From the NCBI GenBank assembly GCA_014529385.2, contig CM043956.1, positions 65,956,281 to 66,016,280 on the forward strand: a stretch of DNA of 60,000 nucleotides. Direction: 5' to 3'. This document shows positions 1 to 12,188 of this stretch, in pieces. Under the pieces are notes generated by a model. The model was not told the DNA's origin and searched no databases. It worked only from the letters and a program-made list of their open reading frames with translations. The DNA is from Adiantum capillus-veneris (taxonomy: Eukaryota; Streptophyta; Polypodiopsida; Polypodiales; Pteridaceae). Positions within the stretch are counted from its first letter, which is position 1. The number at the start of each line of letters is the position of its first letter. The position numbers and the translations under genes were made by a program.

Positions 1-170
1 TCCTATACCCCCTCCATATTTGGCAGCTCTATATAACCCTTTTATAGACATCACATCACATCACCTCTTCCTCTAAATTTGGTCATCCTTTAAAATTTAG
101 AAGAAAAACTAAAGGTAAAAAAATGAATAGTCTTTAAAAAAAATTAAAACTTAATGTAACTCTGATCATG

Positions 171-921
171 GATCATTAGTTCTTTTTTGGACTGAACTGA
201 TTCTTGAAAGGAGGTAGAAAGGTGAATCTTTGGGTCGGTATCTCTACATTTGGGATGGACTGATCTCATGTTTGGTTCACCGTTATATTTGCTAAATTGA
301 TTGCTATATTGATTAGAACTTCTATCATGGGTCATTAGTTCTTTTTTGGACTGAGCTGATTCTTGAAAAGAGATAAAAATGTGAATCTTTGGGTCGATAT
401 CTCTACTTTTGCGATGGACTGATCACATGTTTGATTCACCACTGTATTTGCTTGCTATTCCGATTAGAGCTCCAATCATGGGTCATTAGTTCTTTTTGGA
501 CTGGACTCATTCATGAAAGGAGGTAGAAAGGTGAATCTTTGGGTCGATATCTCTAATTTTGGGATGGACTAATCACATGTTTGATTCACCGCTGTATTTT
601 CTTGCTATTCGGATTAGAGCTCCAATCATGGGTCATTAGTTCTTTTTTGGACTGGATTGATTCATGAAAGGAGGTAGGAAGGTGAATCTTTGGGTGGATA
701 TCTCTACTTTTGGGATGGACTGATCACATGTTTGATTCACTGCTATATTTGCTTGCTATTTCGATTAGAGCTCCAATCATGGGTCATTAGTTCTTTTTTG
801 GACTGGATTGATTCATGAAAGGAGGCGGGAAGGTGAATCTTTGGGTCGATATCTCTACTTTTGGGATGGACTGATCACATGTTTGATTCACCACTGTATT
901 TGCTTGCTATTCCGATTAGAG
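171..921. repeat. 150-base tandem repeat, five copies
   Basis: Five head-to-tail copies start at about 171, 330, 481, 631 and 782, recognised by the shared core GGTCATTAGTTCTTTT followed by GGACTG. Spacing is 159, 151, 150 and 151 bases. The last copy ends near 921, just before unrelated sequence. The copies differ by scattered substitutions. No coding potential is shared between copies. This is a small satellite-like array; other genomic copies cannot be judged from here. Confidence 0.9.
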
Positions 922-1191
922 CATGTCCACCATCTTACGACAATCAATTGATATAAGAGTAACCACCATTATTTAAATCAATGAATGACAATCAGTGATT
1001 CCACGTGGCTTATTGCTTGAAACTTAAGAGAAAAAACAAAACTCATAGAAAATTTGTTGTCTATTGAGATATAACAAAGTGTTTTTATTACTCATACATC
1101 ATCCATGGCGCATAAAACCCAAATTTTAAAAGTGCTTTTATAAGTCAAAAGTCTCAGAAAACCCTGCTTCATAAAGTACATCACATATCCA

Positions 1192-2823
1192 TTAAAAAAA
1201 GGCTACACTCATTTCAGAGGGAGGGCGTAAGCATCGTTCTGGCTGGGCTTCAAATCTTTCTAATTCTTCGTCCAAAAGTGCCAAGGTCTTTCTCTCTGTG
1301 GATTTCTTCCTCACCCAACCTTCCACAACAATCCTAGATATGGCTTGTACCTCCACTGAAACCTTATGTTTGAACCAATCTGTGATGTAGTAGTCAGAGA
1401 ACTCTCCACAAAACTTACAAAATTGCCATATCACCCATCCTATGGCGTACACATCTGTGGCCTTGGTCCATGGGCACGGGTGATTGCCATCTAGTAACTC
1501 AGGAGCTCACTAAGGATGAAGCTTTTGACAATTTTCATCGGTATTGTTGGTCTTTTGTGTCTCTAAGCCAACACGCAGAGCCAATCCCCAATCAAATATT
1601 CCAATACGGGGAGTGAGATCCTTGGTAAAGTCCAACATGATGCTCTATGGATGGAGATCATTGTGGATCACTCCCGCGTCATGTGCGAATCACAATGCCT
1701 TCACCAAGGCATGGATCAACGAGGGAGCATGATTGAATAGGCTCTTGATACGTGTCTTCTGGTCTTTAGATGGCTGCTCCCATTTAAAGTCTTCAGGGAT
1801 CTTTCCTTTCCCCTCTTGATACGCTATAAGCGTCGTGAAAGAGCCATGTGGATGGGGCACTGTCTCCATAAGATCACCTAAAGTTTCCCCATTGAAGTAG
1901 GGGAATATCAGAAACCATGGCAACGTTACAGAGTGGGCAATACTCCTCACAATCCCTCTACGGTTGAGATCTACCCCACTTTCTGATGCAAAGCTTTTCC
2001 ACTGATGCTTGGCCTCTCCTTTAAACTCCTTGGCACAATAAGTATTTGTTGCAGGAAGGAAACTGATCCCTTTGATTTGAACTTGCCACCCTGTGCCATA
2101 AGCCCCTGACCCAAGTTTCTTGATCTTCTTAATGGACTTATTTGGAATGCCCATAGTCATACTACATTCAGAATTGTATATACTGCTCTCCAGGTGACTG
2201 ACAGAAGTAGTAGAACCCAATGTTCCCTCAATAACAGCCTCCTCAATGAACGGTTCTCCAACTTGGCTGCTCCCCACAACTCTGGTGATAGCCATTCGCA
2301 TTTTCTTGCTTAGGCCAAACTGTGTGTCTATTTGGGATGCTCGCCTTGATCTCTCCTTTTCAGCTCTCCATCTAGTGTTCCAATGCTCTAGCTTACCCTT
2401 GTCTACTTCTTGAGAGAATTCCTCTTTCAAATCAGAGGCCATCTTGGGAAAATTGCCCACCCAACTGCTCAGTAATGAGTTTATTGATTTGGTTGTTTTG
2501 TCTGGATATAACAACAACATTTTGCAGGCAATCTCAGTGTATAATGATTGCAATCTAGACTCATCTGCAACAATCTGCGCTATATCGTCGGGATTTAGTG
2601 CACTAACGATCGTAATCAACAATTGTCTAATTTTCTTTTTTAACTCTATCATTGAAGTAGCATAAGGATCCATTTTGCCTGCAATGGTATTATTGCAAAC
2701 AACACATTGTGAAATATAACTATGTGCCACTACATTTGGATCTTTTCTACGTGAAAGAAAAAGTGCAATATAGACCATAGATCTCGTACGCTTTTGCAGT
2801 GACACACCTAATCGCAATTGCAA
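1192..2823 (-). pseudogene. Protein kinase-like pseudogene with four nonsense codons
   Basis: A single frame runs the whole length (about 543 codons). From the start: a helical, charged N-terminal part (residues 51-230, no known domain), a glycine loop GSGAYG at 238-243, an ATP-binding-lysine-like AKEF at 264-267, then a catalytic loop VIHNDLHP, a DWG in place of DFG, an APELL motif and DVYAIGWVIW (subdomain IX). Four in-frame stops interrupt the C-lobe: TGA at 1690-1692, TAG at 1645-1647, TAG at 1510-1512 and TGA at 1507-1509. No frameshift is needed. The likely true start is the Met at 2671-2673, because the first 50 residues run into the neighbouring tandem repeat. The kinase loop motifs are clear, but the family is not recognised. 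Confidence 0.8.
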
Positions 2824-3545
2824 CCATGTGCCAATGCCTCACCGTACGATAACTTACACACAGATGCTCCTGTCATTTTAGCAGCAACACACCTAGTCGC
2901 AATTGCAACCATGTACCGAAGCATGAATGACTGGGAGCAACATAAAACATAGTCACCCTACTCTTTTGCAATGACACACCTAGCCGCAATTGCAACCATG
3001 TGCCAGTGCATCCACGCACGGTGACTTCTTTCAAACAGATGCTCCTGTCATTCTAGCACCAACACACCTAGTCGCAATTGCAACCATGTGCCGAAGCATG
3101 AATGACGGGAAGCAACATAAAACATTGTCATCTTGCGTTTTTGCAATGAAACACCTAGCCGCAATTACAACCATGTGCCAGTGCATCCACGTACGGTAAC
3201 TTCTTTCAAATAGATGCTCCTGTCATTCTAGCAGCAACACACATAGTCGCAATTGCAACCATGTGCCGAAGTATGAATGACTGGGAGCAACATAAAACAT
3301 AATACCCTACGCTTTTGCAATGACAGACCTAGCCGCAATTGGAACCATGTGCGAGTGCATTCACGCACGGTTACTTCTTTTAAACAAATGCTCCTGTCAT
3401 TCTAGCAGCAACACACCTAGTCGTAATTGCAATCATGTGCCGACGCATGAATGACTGGAGCAATATAAAACATAATCATCGTACGCTTTTGCAATGACAC
3501 ACCTAACCGCAATTGCAACCATGTGCTAGTGCATCCACGTACGAT
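2784..3545. repeat. 175-base tandem repeat with internal half-units
   Basis: Units begin at about 2784, 2956, 3131, 3305 and 3480 at the recurring CTTTTGCAATGACACACC, so the period is 172-176 bases and the fifth copy is partial. Each unit itself contains two related halves, because CGCAATTGCAACCATGTGC occurs twice per unit. It overlaps the upstream side of the kinase pseudogene, so the first codons of that reading frame are repeat-derived. Confidence 0.88.
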
Positions 3546-4819
3546 GATTTGATAAAAGAAATTTTAAACTTTTAAGTTTTAACGCAAGAAACTCAAAAAA
3601 ACATCAATAAAATAAGGAAGGGTTTAAAAAATTACTGCTACTTCTTTGAGAATGTGGAAAGCTGCTAGAAAGTTTGGTGAAGACTTTTCAATGTACCTCT
3701 TTTGTGAAAAGACAAGCATCGGCGTCACCTTTATATAGCCACGGCGGGCCCGACGGGCAAATAGCTTTACCCGGCGGGCCAACTAATTAGCCCAGCGGGC
3801 TACGAGCCGGTCTGCAGGTCTCCCTGGAGGTCAAAAAAGATGAATGTCAATTAACAAAATATTTGTTATTTTGCATTTCTATTGTTATTAACCTGAAATT
3901 ATAGTGTGATCACGTCATTTTGAAATCCCTGTAGAGTGCAGGAGAATGAGCACTCAGTATGGGTGAAGATATTGTGAATAAAACATCCACAATCCCTTGT
4001 TATGTTCATGTATTAAAAGAATAAGGTTAAGAGGGTTGACTAGTAAGAGCGGGCCACGTGGAATGTTTAATTGATATATAGCTTGTGAAGAAAATAGTAT
4101 GTAGACTTGGAATGATGTCAATTTAGGTAGGCTTTATATATCAAGGGTTGAGTTTTCCATGCAATAAAAACAAGTAAAAAATAGAGTTAAACAAACTTTG
4201 AGGCTAATGCAAATAATCATTACAAGCATGTTATTTTAAAACATGGTTGCATGGAATTGATGTATTAAAGTTGACAAAGAATTAGTTACCTTGTACATGG
4301 AAGGCGTAAATGATGGACTAAGGGGAGTGGCATGGACATCACCAAACTAAGACCAAGGGTGGATGAAACCAGAGGTGATGCAAGCCTCTATAAAATAAGC
4401 GACACGACCAAGCCATCACATTCAACCTGTAATGTTGCATAAACTTGTGACATATTGTATCTTAAGTGAGAGGAAATCCCATTTTTGCTATAGGGCAATT
4501 AGTTAGAATAATAATTTTACACAGTCAGTCTAAAAAATGTAGTGAATTTCAAATTAATAACAATTTCATATAGCAATTTCATAGGAACACACATTTTGCT
4601 CTATAGGAATAATTTTTAGATCCATCTACTTACACTAAGTTACTAGAAGCAAATGTGTAGCACCAATTGCTAGTTTCATCTAGCATCTACATGGCATTGA
4701 CACACTTTTATTAGTTGCAAATGCTATATTTGCCAGTGGTTTGCTAATTAAATCTAGAAAATTTATTAGGTGGCAATCGGTCAAAAGCTTCTCGTGTATA
4801 ACTAGGAGAAGATTTCTTT
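3546..4819. other. AT-rich intergenic stretch with a GC-rich island
   Basis: No gene is visible. At about 3740-3815 there is a GC-rich segment with repeated GGCGGGC and CGACGGGC words, unlike its AT-rich surroundings, preceded by a TATA-like TTTATATAG. A similar GC-rich segment occurs at 8200-8310. The rest is low-complexity AT-rich sequence between the repeat array and the aspartyl protease gene. Confidence 0.5.
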
Positions 4820-4828
4820 CTTTATAAT
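4820..4828 (+). promoter_or_regulatory. Possible TATA box of the aspartyl protease gene
   Basis: TTTATAATG lies about 122 bases before the chosen start codon at 4951. It is the best TATA-like word in the right position, but it is only a partial match to a plant TATA box and no other promoter element supports it. Confidence 0.25.
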
Positions 4829-4950
4829 GATCTGCCACCGACTCTTTTCAAATGATGACAAATGCGATATATTAAGTGAAGGTCAATGGAATGCTTGTTT
4901 TTTAAGCAATTCAGAACAGAATACTTTGGCGTACGCTAAGAAGACCAGAA

Positions 4951-6402
4951 ATGGGTACCAGTTTGATATTGAAGCTGATGTCACTGGCAGCACTAATTAT
5001 ATTGGACGTGACTGTAGCGATGGCGCTGAGGGCAACTGTAGGGAACAGTAGTAGGTCTAATACGTTTGACAACAGCACTTTGATAACGCTTTCTATATGG
5101 CACCGTAACGCAAATTTACTAAGTGGCAGATTGATGCAGAGGATGAGCAGTTCATTATCCAACCGGACGGCGATTCATGGGCGGGCGCTGCAAGTTGAGC
5201 CAACTGCAGTAATAACGCCACCACTCACGCAGGGGCGGGTACGAGACTACTATGTGGGCCTCACTGTGGGCGGCTTCCAAGGACGACTCGACGTTCTCCT
5301 CACCTTGGATACCGCTAGCCCCCTCACTTGGTTGCAATGCAAGCCCTGCGAGCGTTGCTACCAGCAGATTCATGACCGGCCCGTGTTTGACCCCGCCCTC
5401 TCCAGAACTTTGTATCGCTATATTAGAGGATCAACCAGTGATAGTAGGGTCTGCAATCGGCTTGCGGCTTTTGATGGCTACACCAGGATAGCAGAGAGTA
5501 AGTATTGCCACTACTTATACCGGGGTTCAGAAACGTCCAGGGGCGGCACCAAGTCGACAGGCGTACTGTCCCACGACACCTTTCGGCTCAGTGACGGCAC
5601 GAGAGCCTTCCCTGCTACCATCTTCGGTTGCGGCCACAAACAGACCGACACCTATAATCCCACCAACGGCATCCTTAGCTTGAGCCGCAGTTTCTTCTCC
5701 TTGCCTTCGCAGCTCGGCTCAGCGAGCTTCTCCTACTGCCTGCCCCGCTGGAACTCCAACGCAGCGTCCACGGTCACGTTCGATCCTCAGCTGACAGCCG
5801 CTCCAGCCGGCACCGTCTTCACTGCGCTGGACACCAATCCCGTGCGTCTGAGGCAACACTTGTACTACATTCACCTTGAGGACATCCGCGTTGGCAACGA
5901 TCTTCTCGGATTCTCTTCCTCCAGCTTCGAGATCAATACCGATTCCGGCAATGGAGGAACCTACATCGACAGTGGCTCCACCCTTTCCTTCTTACCTCCC
6001 TATGTCTACGCAAAAGTCCGAAGCGCAGTTAATGCAGCCATCGACGCTAATGCCCCACAACTCGCCCAAGCCACGCGCGCTTCCTTCTTGGAGACATGCT
6101 ACCGGATGCGCGACGGCAGCATACCGGACGATGATCAAGTTTACGCGGGCGTGCCTCCGATCGTTTTCCACTTTGTCGGGGGTGCTGACCTGTTGATACC
6201 GCCGGAGCATGTGCTAATTCCTCTAAAATATCTGACCCAAAACAACGACGAGAAACGTGTTTGCCTAGCCTTCGATGACAGAGACGAAGGGCCTTTTGTG
6301 GGAAACACGGTTATCATCGGCAACTTCCATCAGCAACGCATTCGGTTCACCTTTGACCTTGCTAATCAGAGGGTTGGGTTTACACCTCCAAATGCGTGCT
6401 AG
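4951..6402 (+). CDS. Secreted pepsin-like aspartyl protease (family A1, plant atypical/nucellin-like)
   Basis: Intact single exon of 483 codons. A hydrophobic N-terminus (residues 4-26) ending near AMA-LRA looks like a signal peptide, so the product probably enters the secretory pathway. A propeptide follows, then the catalytic domain from about residue 98. The first active-site motif is DTAS at 120-123 followed by WLQCKPC; the second is DSGS at 340-343. Conserved plant landmarks are FGCGH (225-229), FSYCLP (260-265) and, at the C-terminus, IIGNFHQQ (455-462) and VGFTPPNAC. Cysteine spacing and length match plant atypical aspartyl proteases, which cleave proteins at acidic pH. The odd point is Ala instead of the nearly invariant Gly in the first DTG motif, which may weaken or abolish activity. 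The flap region is also divergent. It is the only clearly intact host gene here; GC-rich codon use contrasts with the AT-rich flanks. Confidence 0.93.
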   Translation: MGTSLILKLMSLAALIILDVTVAMALRATVGNSSRSNTFDNSTLITLSIWHRNANLLSGRLMQRMSSSLSNRTAIHGRALQVEPTAVITPPLTQGRVRDYYVGLTVGGFQGRLDVLLTLDTASPLTWLQCKPCERCYQQIHDRPVFDPALSRTLYRYIRGSTSDSRVCNRLAAFDGYTRIAESKYCHYLYRGSETSRGGTKSTGVLSHDTFRLSDGTRAFPATIFGCGHKQTDTYNPTNGILSLSRSFFSLPSQLGSASFSYCLPRWNSNAASTVTFDPQLTAAPAGTVFTALDTNPVRLRQHLYYIHLEDIRVGNDLLGFSSSSFEINTDSGNGGTYIDSGSTLSFLPPYVYAKVRSAVNAAIDANAPQLAQATRASFLETCYRMRDGSIPDDDQVYAGVPPIVFHFVGGADLLIPPEHVLIPLKYLTQNNDEKRVCLAFDDRDEGPFVGNTVIIGNFHQQRIRFTFDLANQRVGFTPPNAC

Positions 6403-6542
6403 ACTACAGGGGGCCATTCTTCGTTTGAACAAGGGTGCTTTATTCGTTAGCACAGTGTGCACTCAACAAATTTGGACGTGCTATTTCCTCACTCAATCAC
6501 TCTCTATTTCTTGCATACTTGTAATTTGTTGTCATTCAAGCA

Positions 6543-6548
<6 letters not shown>

Positions 6549-6583
<35 letters not shown>
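6549..6583. repeat. GA microsatellite
   Basis: About 17 GA dinucleotides, 150 bases downstream of the aspartyl protease stop codon, possibly in its 3' untranslated region. It is shorter than the other GA tracts in the window. Confidence 0.95.
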
Positions 6584-6587
<4 letters not shown>

Positions 6588-6600
6588 TTTTGAGGGGATT

Positions 6601-6891
6601 TTGAACAAACCAACAGACAAGTCATCAGAAAGACAACAGGCTGTCGAGCTCTTCATTTTTGTAGTGGATCCATTTTTTGTAGTGGATCCATGCATTGAAG
6701 AATGTAGTGCTAAGAGATTGGAAGCACCCTTTGAGGTGAAGAGAATTCTATGGACCCTAAGACACTATGTTGTTTATCGCGGTCTTTTATGGCATTTTGT
6801 AGAGAAAAAGTTCAAAATCAGTTGGAGAGAGACTGATTTTAAATATTACTACGAGTATTTGTGCGACAATTACCGTAATATTTACCTCTAA
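6601..6891 (+). other. Unrecognised 96-codon open frame, doubtful
   Basis: An open frame follows the microsatellite. It contains a short internal duplication (FVVDP twice) and no domain that I recognise. It starts at a non-ATG codon (TTG) and codon use does not stand out. It could be a chance frame or a gene fragment. The sequence from 6892 to 7088 holds nothing else that I can identify. Confidence 0.15.
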
Positions 6892-7088
6892 TATTGCTGT
6901 TGTTATTACCACGTTTATTTTCAAAGCATGATTTAGTGCGTAAACATTCAAATTTTGGATTAAACATCCAGCCTTAAAAATATGGAATATCTTGACATAC
7001 GTTTTGGTGGAGTACTCAGAGCCGGATTGTTGTTGTAGTGCTCTTCCCAAATAGTTGCCCAATTTGCCATCCTGAGCTTTAGAGGAGT

Positions 7089-8049
7089 TGTTAGCGTGCC
7101 TCTATAGCCTTGCACGAGTCACACCATTGGAAGGAAGAACTATTGCACTGTCGAAACCACCTATGATAAGCACCTAGAGATATTTATGAAGAAGCCTTCT
7201 AGCATGGAGCACAAATGGAATTAGGAGAAACCAAATACATAATGGCGTAGCTCATTTTGAGTAGATGTCCATAGAGCATCCATATGCTAAAAACATATAA
7301 AAGATATATAAGAGAGTTCTCGCCACTCGAAGTTGGGGGTGTACTCTCTCTTGCTCAAAACTGAGCTCTCTGGAAAGTTTGCATTTGTTGCATCTATAAA
7401 ATGGGGCCTTCTTACCTTCTTTTATCTCTTGTCCCCAAAGATTTTCTCTCTCTTTTCAACCGACAAGACTCTCCTTGTGGGCTCATTTCAATTGGTGCAT
7501 TGTTGACCTGTTTTGGGTAGGAAATGAGGTGTCATCAGTGACTTTTGACCCAAGGGAGAGGGGTGTGGAAAGTATTTAGGGGACCAAAAAGGGAGCTAGG
7601 CGCCTGTGAAGGCTGGTGGGAACCCAAAAATGCACCATCTTCCTCTCCATGATCCCATGAGTTCCCCATAGCCAAGCCTTGAGAGAGCTCCTCTCATCTC
7701 TGATACACCATTAATGTGCACCCATTGCCCCTCTTATACCCTTTGCCTTGAGCCCAAGTTCCCCTATGTGGGATTATTTCCTTTCCACATGGCACCTTCC
7801 TCCCACACTTCTCCTACTGCCTCCTTCCCAGCAAAAATTTTCAGCTTGACCTATTCTCAGGACCAACTTCCCAGGAGCATAGTACAACGTTTTGGCCACC
7901 AAACACGATGTCGTAAAGCACGGCTCTGAGCCCATAACCTTGGCTATCTTCAAAAATTTAAAATCTCAGCATTTCTAACTTTCGATCATCAAGTTGGCCC
8001 AGTTGCAACCACTTTCTAAGTCGAGACCATCCACTTCGGACGCACATAA
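7089..8049 (-). mobile_element. Repeat family A, probable solo LTR of the gypsy elements at 31-42 kb
   Basis: This roughly 960-base block is repeated in the same orientation at 32674-32777 plus 35735-36569, where a later insertion splits it. It begins TGTTAGCG and ends near CGCACATAACT, close to the TGTTA...TAACA form of LTR ends. The second copy lies between two minus-strand gypsy coding regions of one family, exactly where a shared LTR would be. Hence it is read as an LTR on the minus strand; here no internal region is attached, so it would be a solo LTR. Open frames inside are not conserved between copies. Confidence 0.55.
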
Positions 8050-8051
8050 CT

Positions 8052-8340
8052 AGGGATTTCATTGACGTAATCACGATCGTGTGAGTACGTTAATAACTAT
8101 AATATTTACATAAGAAAATCACGTGATCACGTTAATTGTTAAAGTGACTCTGATTATGACTTGCAAAAACCTATAGAGCCGAGCCTTCCGGAGTTTTGAT
8201 AATTCCCGGCGGTTCCCTTCGGGCTTTTTCATTTCTTCGGCGGGGCCCGTCGGGTATACCCACATACTCGACGGGCCCGTGGAGAAAATAAAAAAGCTCG
8301 GCGGAAGTAATTACATATAGTAAATAATGTCCTAACCGCA
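8052..8340. mobile_element. MITE-like repeat family E, copy 1
   Basis: The segment starting GGATTTCATTGACGT, rich in GTGATCAC palindromes and followed by a GC-rich core with GGGCCCGTCGGG, resembles 30434-30775, which starts GGATTTCATTAACGT and has the same layout (gatcac-rich start, AACCTATAG, then a GGG/CCC core). Both are about 300-340 bases. Similarity is moderate and the ends are approximate. It abuts the end of repeat A. Confidence 0.4.
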
Positions 8341-8598
8341 GTCCTTTAGCTAGGAAAATCCTTGTGGAGTGTATCCGAGCTGCTTTGTATAGTCATCTCC
8401 TTGTGAATTAACCTAAGGTTACAGAGTCATGGGTCCTTTTTTTGGGCCGAATGTGATTCCTAATTTGGTAACCACTTTTAAAAAAATTTAATTCCTTTAC
8501 GGAACGTATAGGTAAGAAACCAAAACAAATGAAAAATTGGAAATTCATTCTCATTGCGATGAAGCCATTGGTCCAAATGTGTTATAGAATTGATATAT

Positions 8599-9052
8599 TG
8601 CAGCTGGCTCGTGGAAAAGGCTTGACCGATCTAGACCTATGCGAACAAATATATATATTGTACATTTTATTATTCTAGTGCTCTTTTATGAGTTTTGGCC
8701 ATCTATGACCGACCGGCTAGTTTGTACTCAATTTGACCATTCAAGAAATCTATAAATCAAATACGTGCAAGAGGGAAATGGTCACTCTTGCACGAGGCGA
8801 GATTGCACCCAATGTCTGCCTTATTCTTCTATCCTCTCCACTCTTGTCTCTCGCCATGCCGACGTAGCACTCCCCTCTAGGAGGTGCGTCTCCACGCGCT
8901 CTCTTGCCCTCTCCCGCTCTCTGTCTCTCTCTTATCGCGTACGGCTTGGAGTATGTGCAAAGATGGTTGCCAAGTATACAATTTTGTCGGTTTATTGCTT
9001 GCAATATGTTGTTATCTCTATTTGGTAGGACCACTTCACCTTCCGTTTGTAG
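8599..9052 (+). repeat. Dispersed repeat family B, copy 1
   Basis: About 450 bases that recur in the same orientation at 20548-21003 with scattered differences. Shared landmarks are GTGGAAAAGGCTTGACC at the start, AATATATATATTG, and TTTGTAGCAAA at the end. Both copies keep a hairpin-forming pair GTGCAAGAG ... CTCTTGCAC around 8765-8794. The short reading frames inside are not preserved. It could be a small LTR or a non-autonomous transposon. Confidence 0.8.
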
Positions 9053-10233
<1,181 letters not shown>

Positions 10234-11147
10234 AATCATCATTGGCGGCCATCAGTGACACCCGCAACCGACTCTTGGTTTTTTGCCTACCACTAGAGCC
10301 GCCACAATGAAAAGTGTGGCCCCCAATTGTACATCTATCATTTTGTAGCTCCTCACCTTTTATTTCGCATGCAAATAGTGTTGCTCACACCCATGCATAG
10401 CCTACAGCCGACCTTGGCCACATAGCCAACTCTCCTCACATTTGACTTTACATGCAACTACTACTCAATCTCTTGTACACACCAACTAGAGTTCTCCACC
10501 CTTGTGCTCTCACTCAATTGCCCGCAACCACCATAAGCAATTCTCCATGCACACGAAGACAAGATCTATTCGAGGCAGCTTCGGACACTACTGAAGCAGT
10601 CTCCCAAGTAGGAACAGAGGTAGCTCAGAATCATGAGGAGGATGAGGGCCATAATCACAACCATGATTCTAATGAAGACTTTGGGAACTGCAACGGCCAT
10701 TAGGGCTTCTTCCACAGGTGCAGAGAGGTGGGTTTGAAGGGAGGGCAGCTTTTATCTCTCTCTTTCTCCCCTCCCAGTACAACTACCTACAAGGGCGATT
10801 TCAGACAAAGCTTACAAGAGAGTGAGGAGGCAATCAACATGGCATTAGTTCCAACCGCCCATCTCCCATTAGGAAAAAATTGGACCCTCTTGGGGCCATG
10901 TAAGGATTCCTAATTTTAAGGGATTAAAGCTAATTTTGTAGGGGATGGAGGGAACAAAGACAATAAATAGGGCTACTTTTGTAGCTCTCTCTCTAATTTC
11001 TCTCTAGATAGGAGAGGGGGGAAGTAGGGAATGAGGGTGGTAAAGTAGGAGGAAGAGGGGGGATAAAGTAGGACAGAGAGGGGGGTAAAAAGAGAGAGAG
11101 GAGTAAAAGTAGAGAGAAGAACCATTCTCTCTCTATCTATCACCAAA
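10234..11147. other. Non-coding stretch, purine-rich part
   Basis: No confident gene. A plus-strand frame at 10452-10703 ends in an acidic, His/Asn-rich tail (EEDEGHNHNHDSNEDFG) but has no recognised domain. The segment at 10980-11110 is very purine-rich (AGAGGGGGG motifs). Confidence 0.3.
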
Positions 11148-11580
11148 CAAAGAGAGTAAGTAGTTATGACAAAATTCACTTGTCAGTTCGTGCATCAATT
11201 CACCCCAAAAAAATGATTTTTTTATAAAATCTTCAAATGGATCTTTTAAGCTTTCAAAAGGTCCCTATATATATATATATATATAACAGTATTTTTTTAG
11301 AAGAATCTATCTTTTATAAGCTCAAAATCTAAAATTCCTTGGGTCTCTCTCTACATTAATTCCACAAAGAGAGTAAGTAGTTATGACATCTTCCACTTTT
11401 CAGCTTATGCATCAATTCACCCCAAAAAATGATTTTTTAATAAAATCTTCAAAATGGATCTTTTAAGCTTTAAAAAGGTCCATATATATATATATATATA
11501 TAACATTATTTTTTTAGAAGAATCTATTTTTTATAAGCTCCAAATCTAAAATTCCTTGGGTCTCTCTCTACATTAATTCC
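11148..11580. repeat. 215-base direct tandem duplication
   Basis: Two adjacent copies, starting at 11148 and 11363 with ACAAAGAGAGTAAGTAG, each containing a TA dinucleotide run (11270-11285 and 11483-11502) and ending CATTAATTCC. Similarity is high with small indels. It lies just upstream of the gene cluster that starts at 11803. Confidence 0.88.
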
Positions 11581-12105
11581 AAGAATAAATAGATAATTCC
11601 ACATAATCAAAACGTCCATCTACTAAAGCCTAAAAATTGAAAATTTAAAAATTTAAAAATTTCCCTCCTTTGAGCTTAAAAATTGAACCTATATATGTCT
11701 ACATATGAAAAAATATATTTTTAAGTCTTTTTATCCCAAAAATTGTCTGTTTATCCCAAAATTATATCTTATCGATTTTTTTCCCCATCATAACTTTCCA
11801 CCATGTCTCTTCGCGACATAACCAATGAATCGCCTGCGCCGTCATGTACTAGGTCAACTAATGTCAGTCTGCGTCTACCGATCGAATTTTCCCCCACAAA
11901 AAAAAATGATGAGAAAGCATCTCAACCAGCATCCGTACGACGGTTTCGAGGAGAAACCAATGTTGACTTGTGGCTTGATGGAGGGTTGTATCCAAAAGAT
12001 TCGCTCGTGGGCTGTCATCCGACATTCTGTACACTCACAAGCTTAATCAAATATGTGGGAGAAGGAGAACGTGGTCTTGTAAGAGATTGGACTCCAATCA
12101 CGCAG

Positions 12106-12188
12106 GTGAGTCGGAATATTTTCTACAACAATGTCAAGTGTTACACATTCATTCCACAAATCTCCAACAACAACTACATTCCACAGAG
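12106..12188 (+). other. Predicted intron 1 of the transposase-like gene
   Basis: The donor CAG/GTGAGT is ideal. The acceptor is less certain; AG at 12187-12188 keeps the phase, whereas AG at 12185-12186 does not. Joining at 12189 links exon 1 to the coiled-coil frame KQLKDLKEEM. Confidence 0.5.

Noticed and set aside
171-921. CRISPR-like array
   Set aside because: The repeats are directly adjacent with no unique spacers, in a eukaryotic setting; it is a tandem satellite.
4827-5051. Upstream open frame overlapping the aspartyl protease start
   Set aside because: Another frame of the same region with no signal; the frame from 4951 carries the signal peptide and catalytic motifs.
7714-7929. 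Pro/Ser-rich plus-strand frame, also at 36213-36401
   Set aside because: Present only because repeat A is duplicated; the two copies differ in frame length and end, with no sign of selection.
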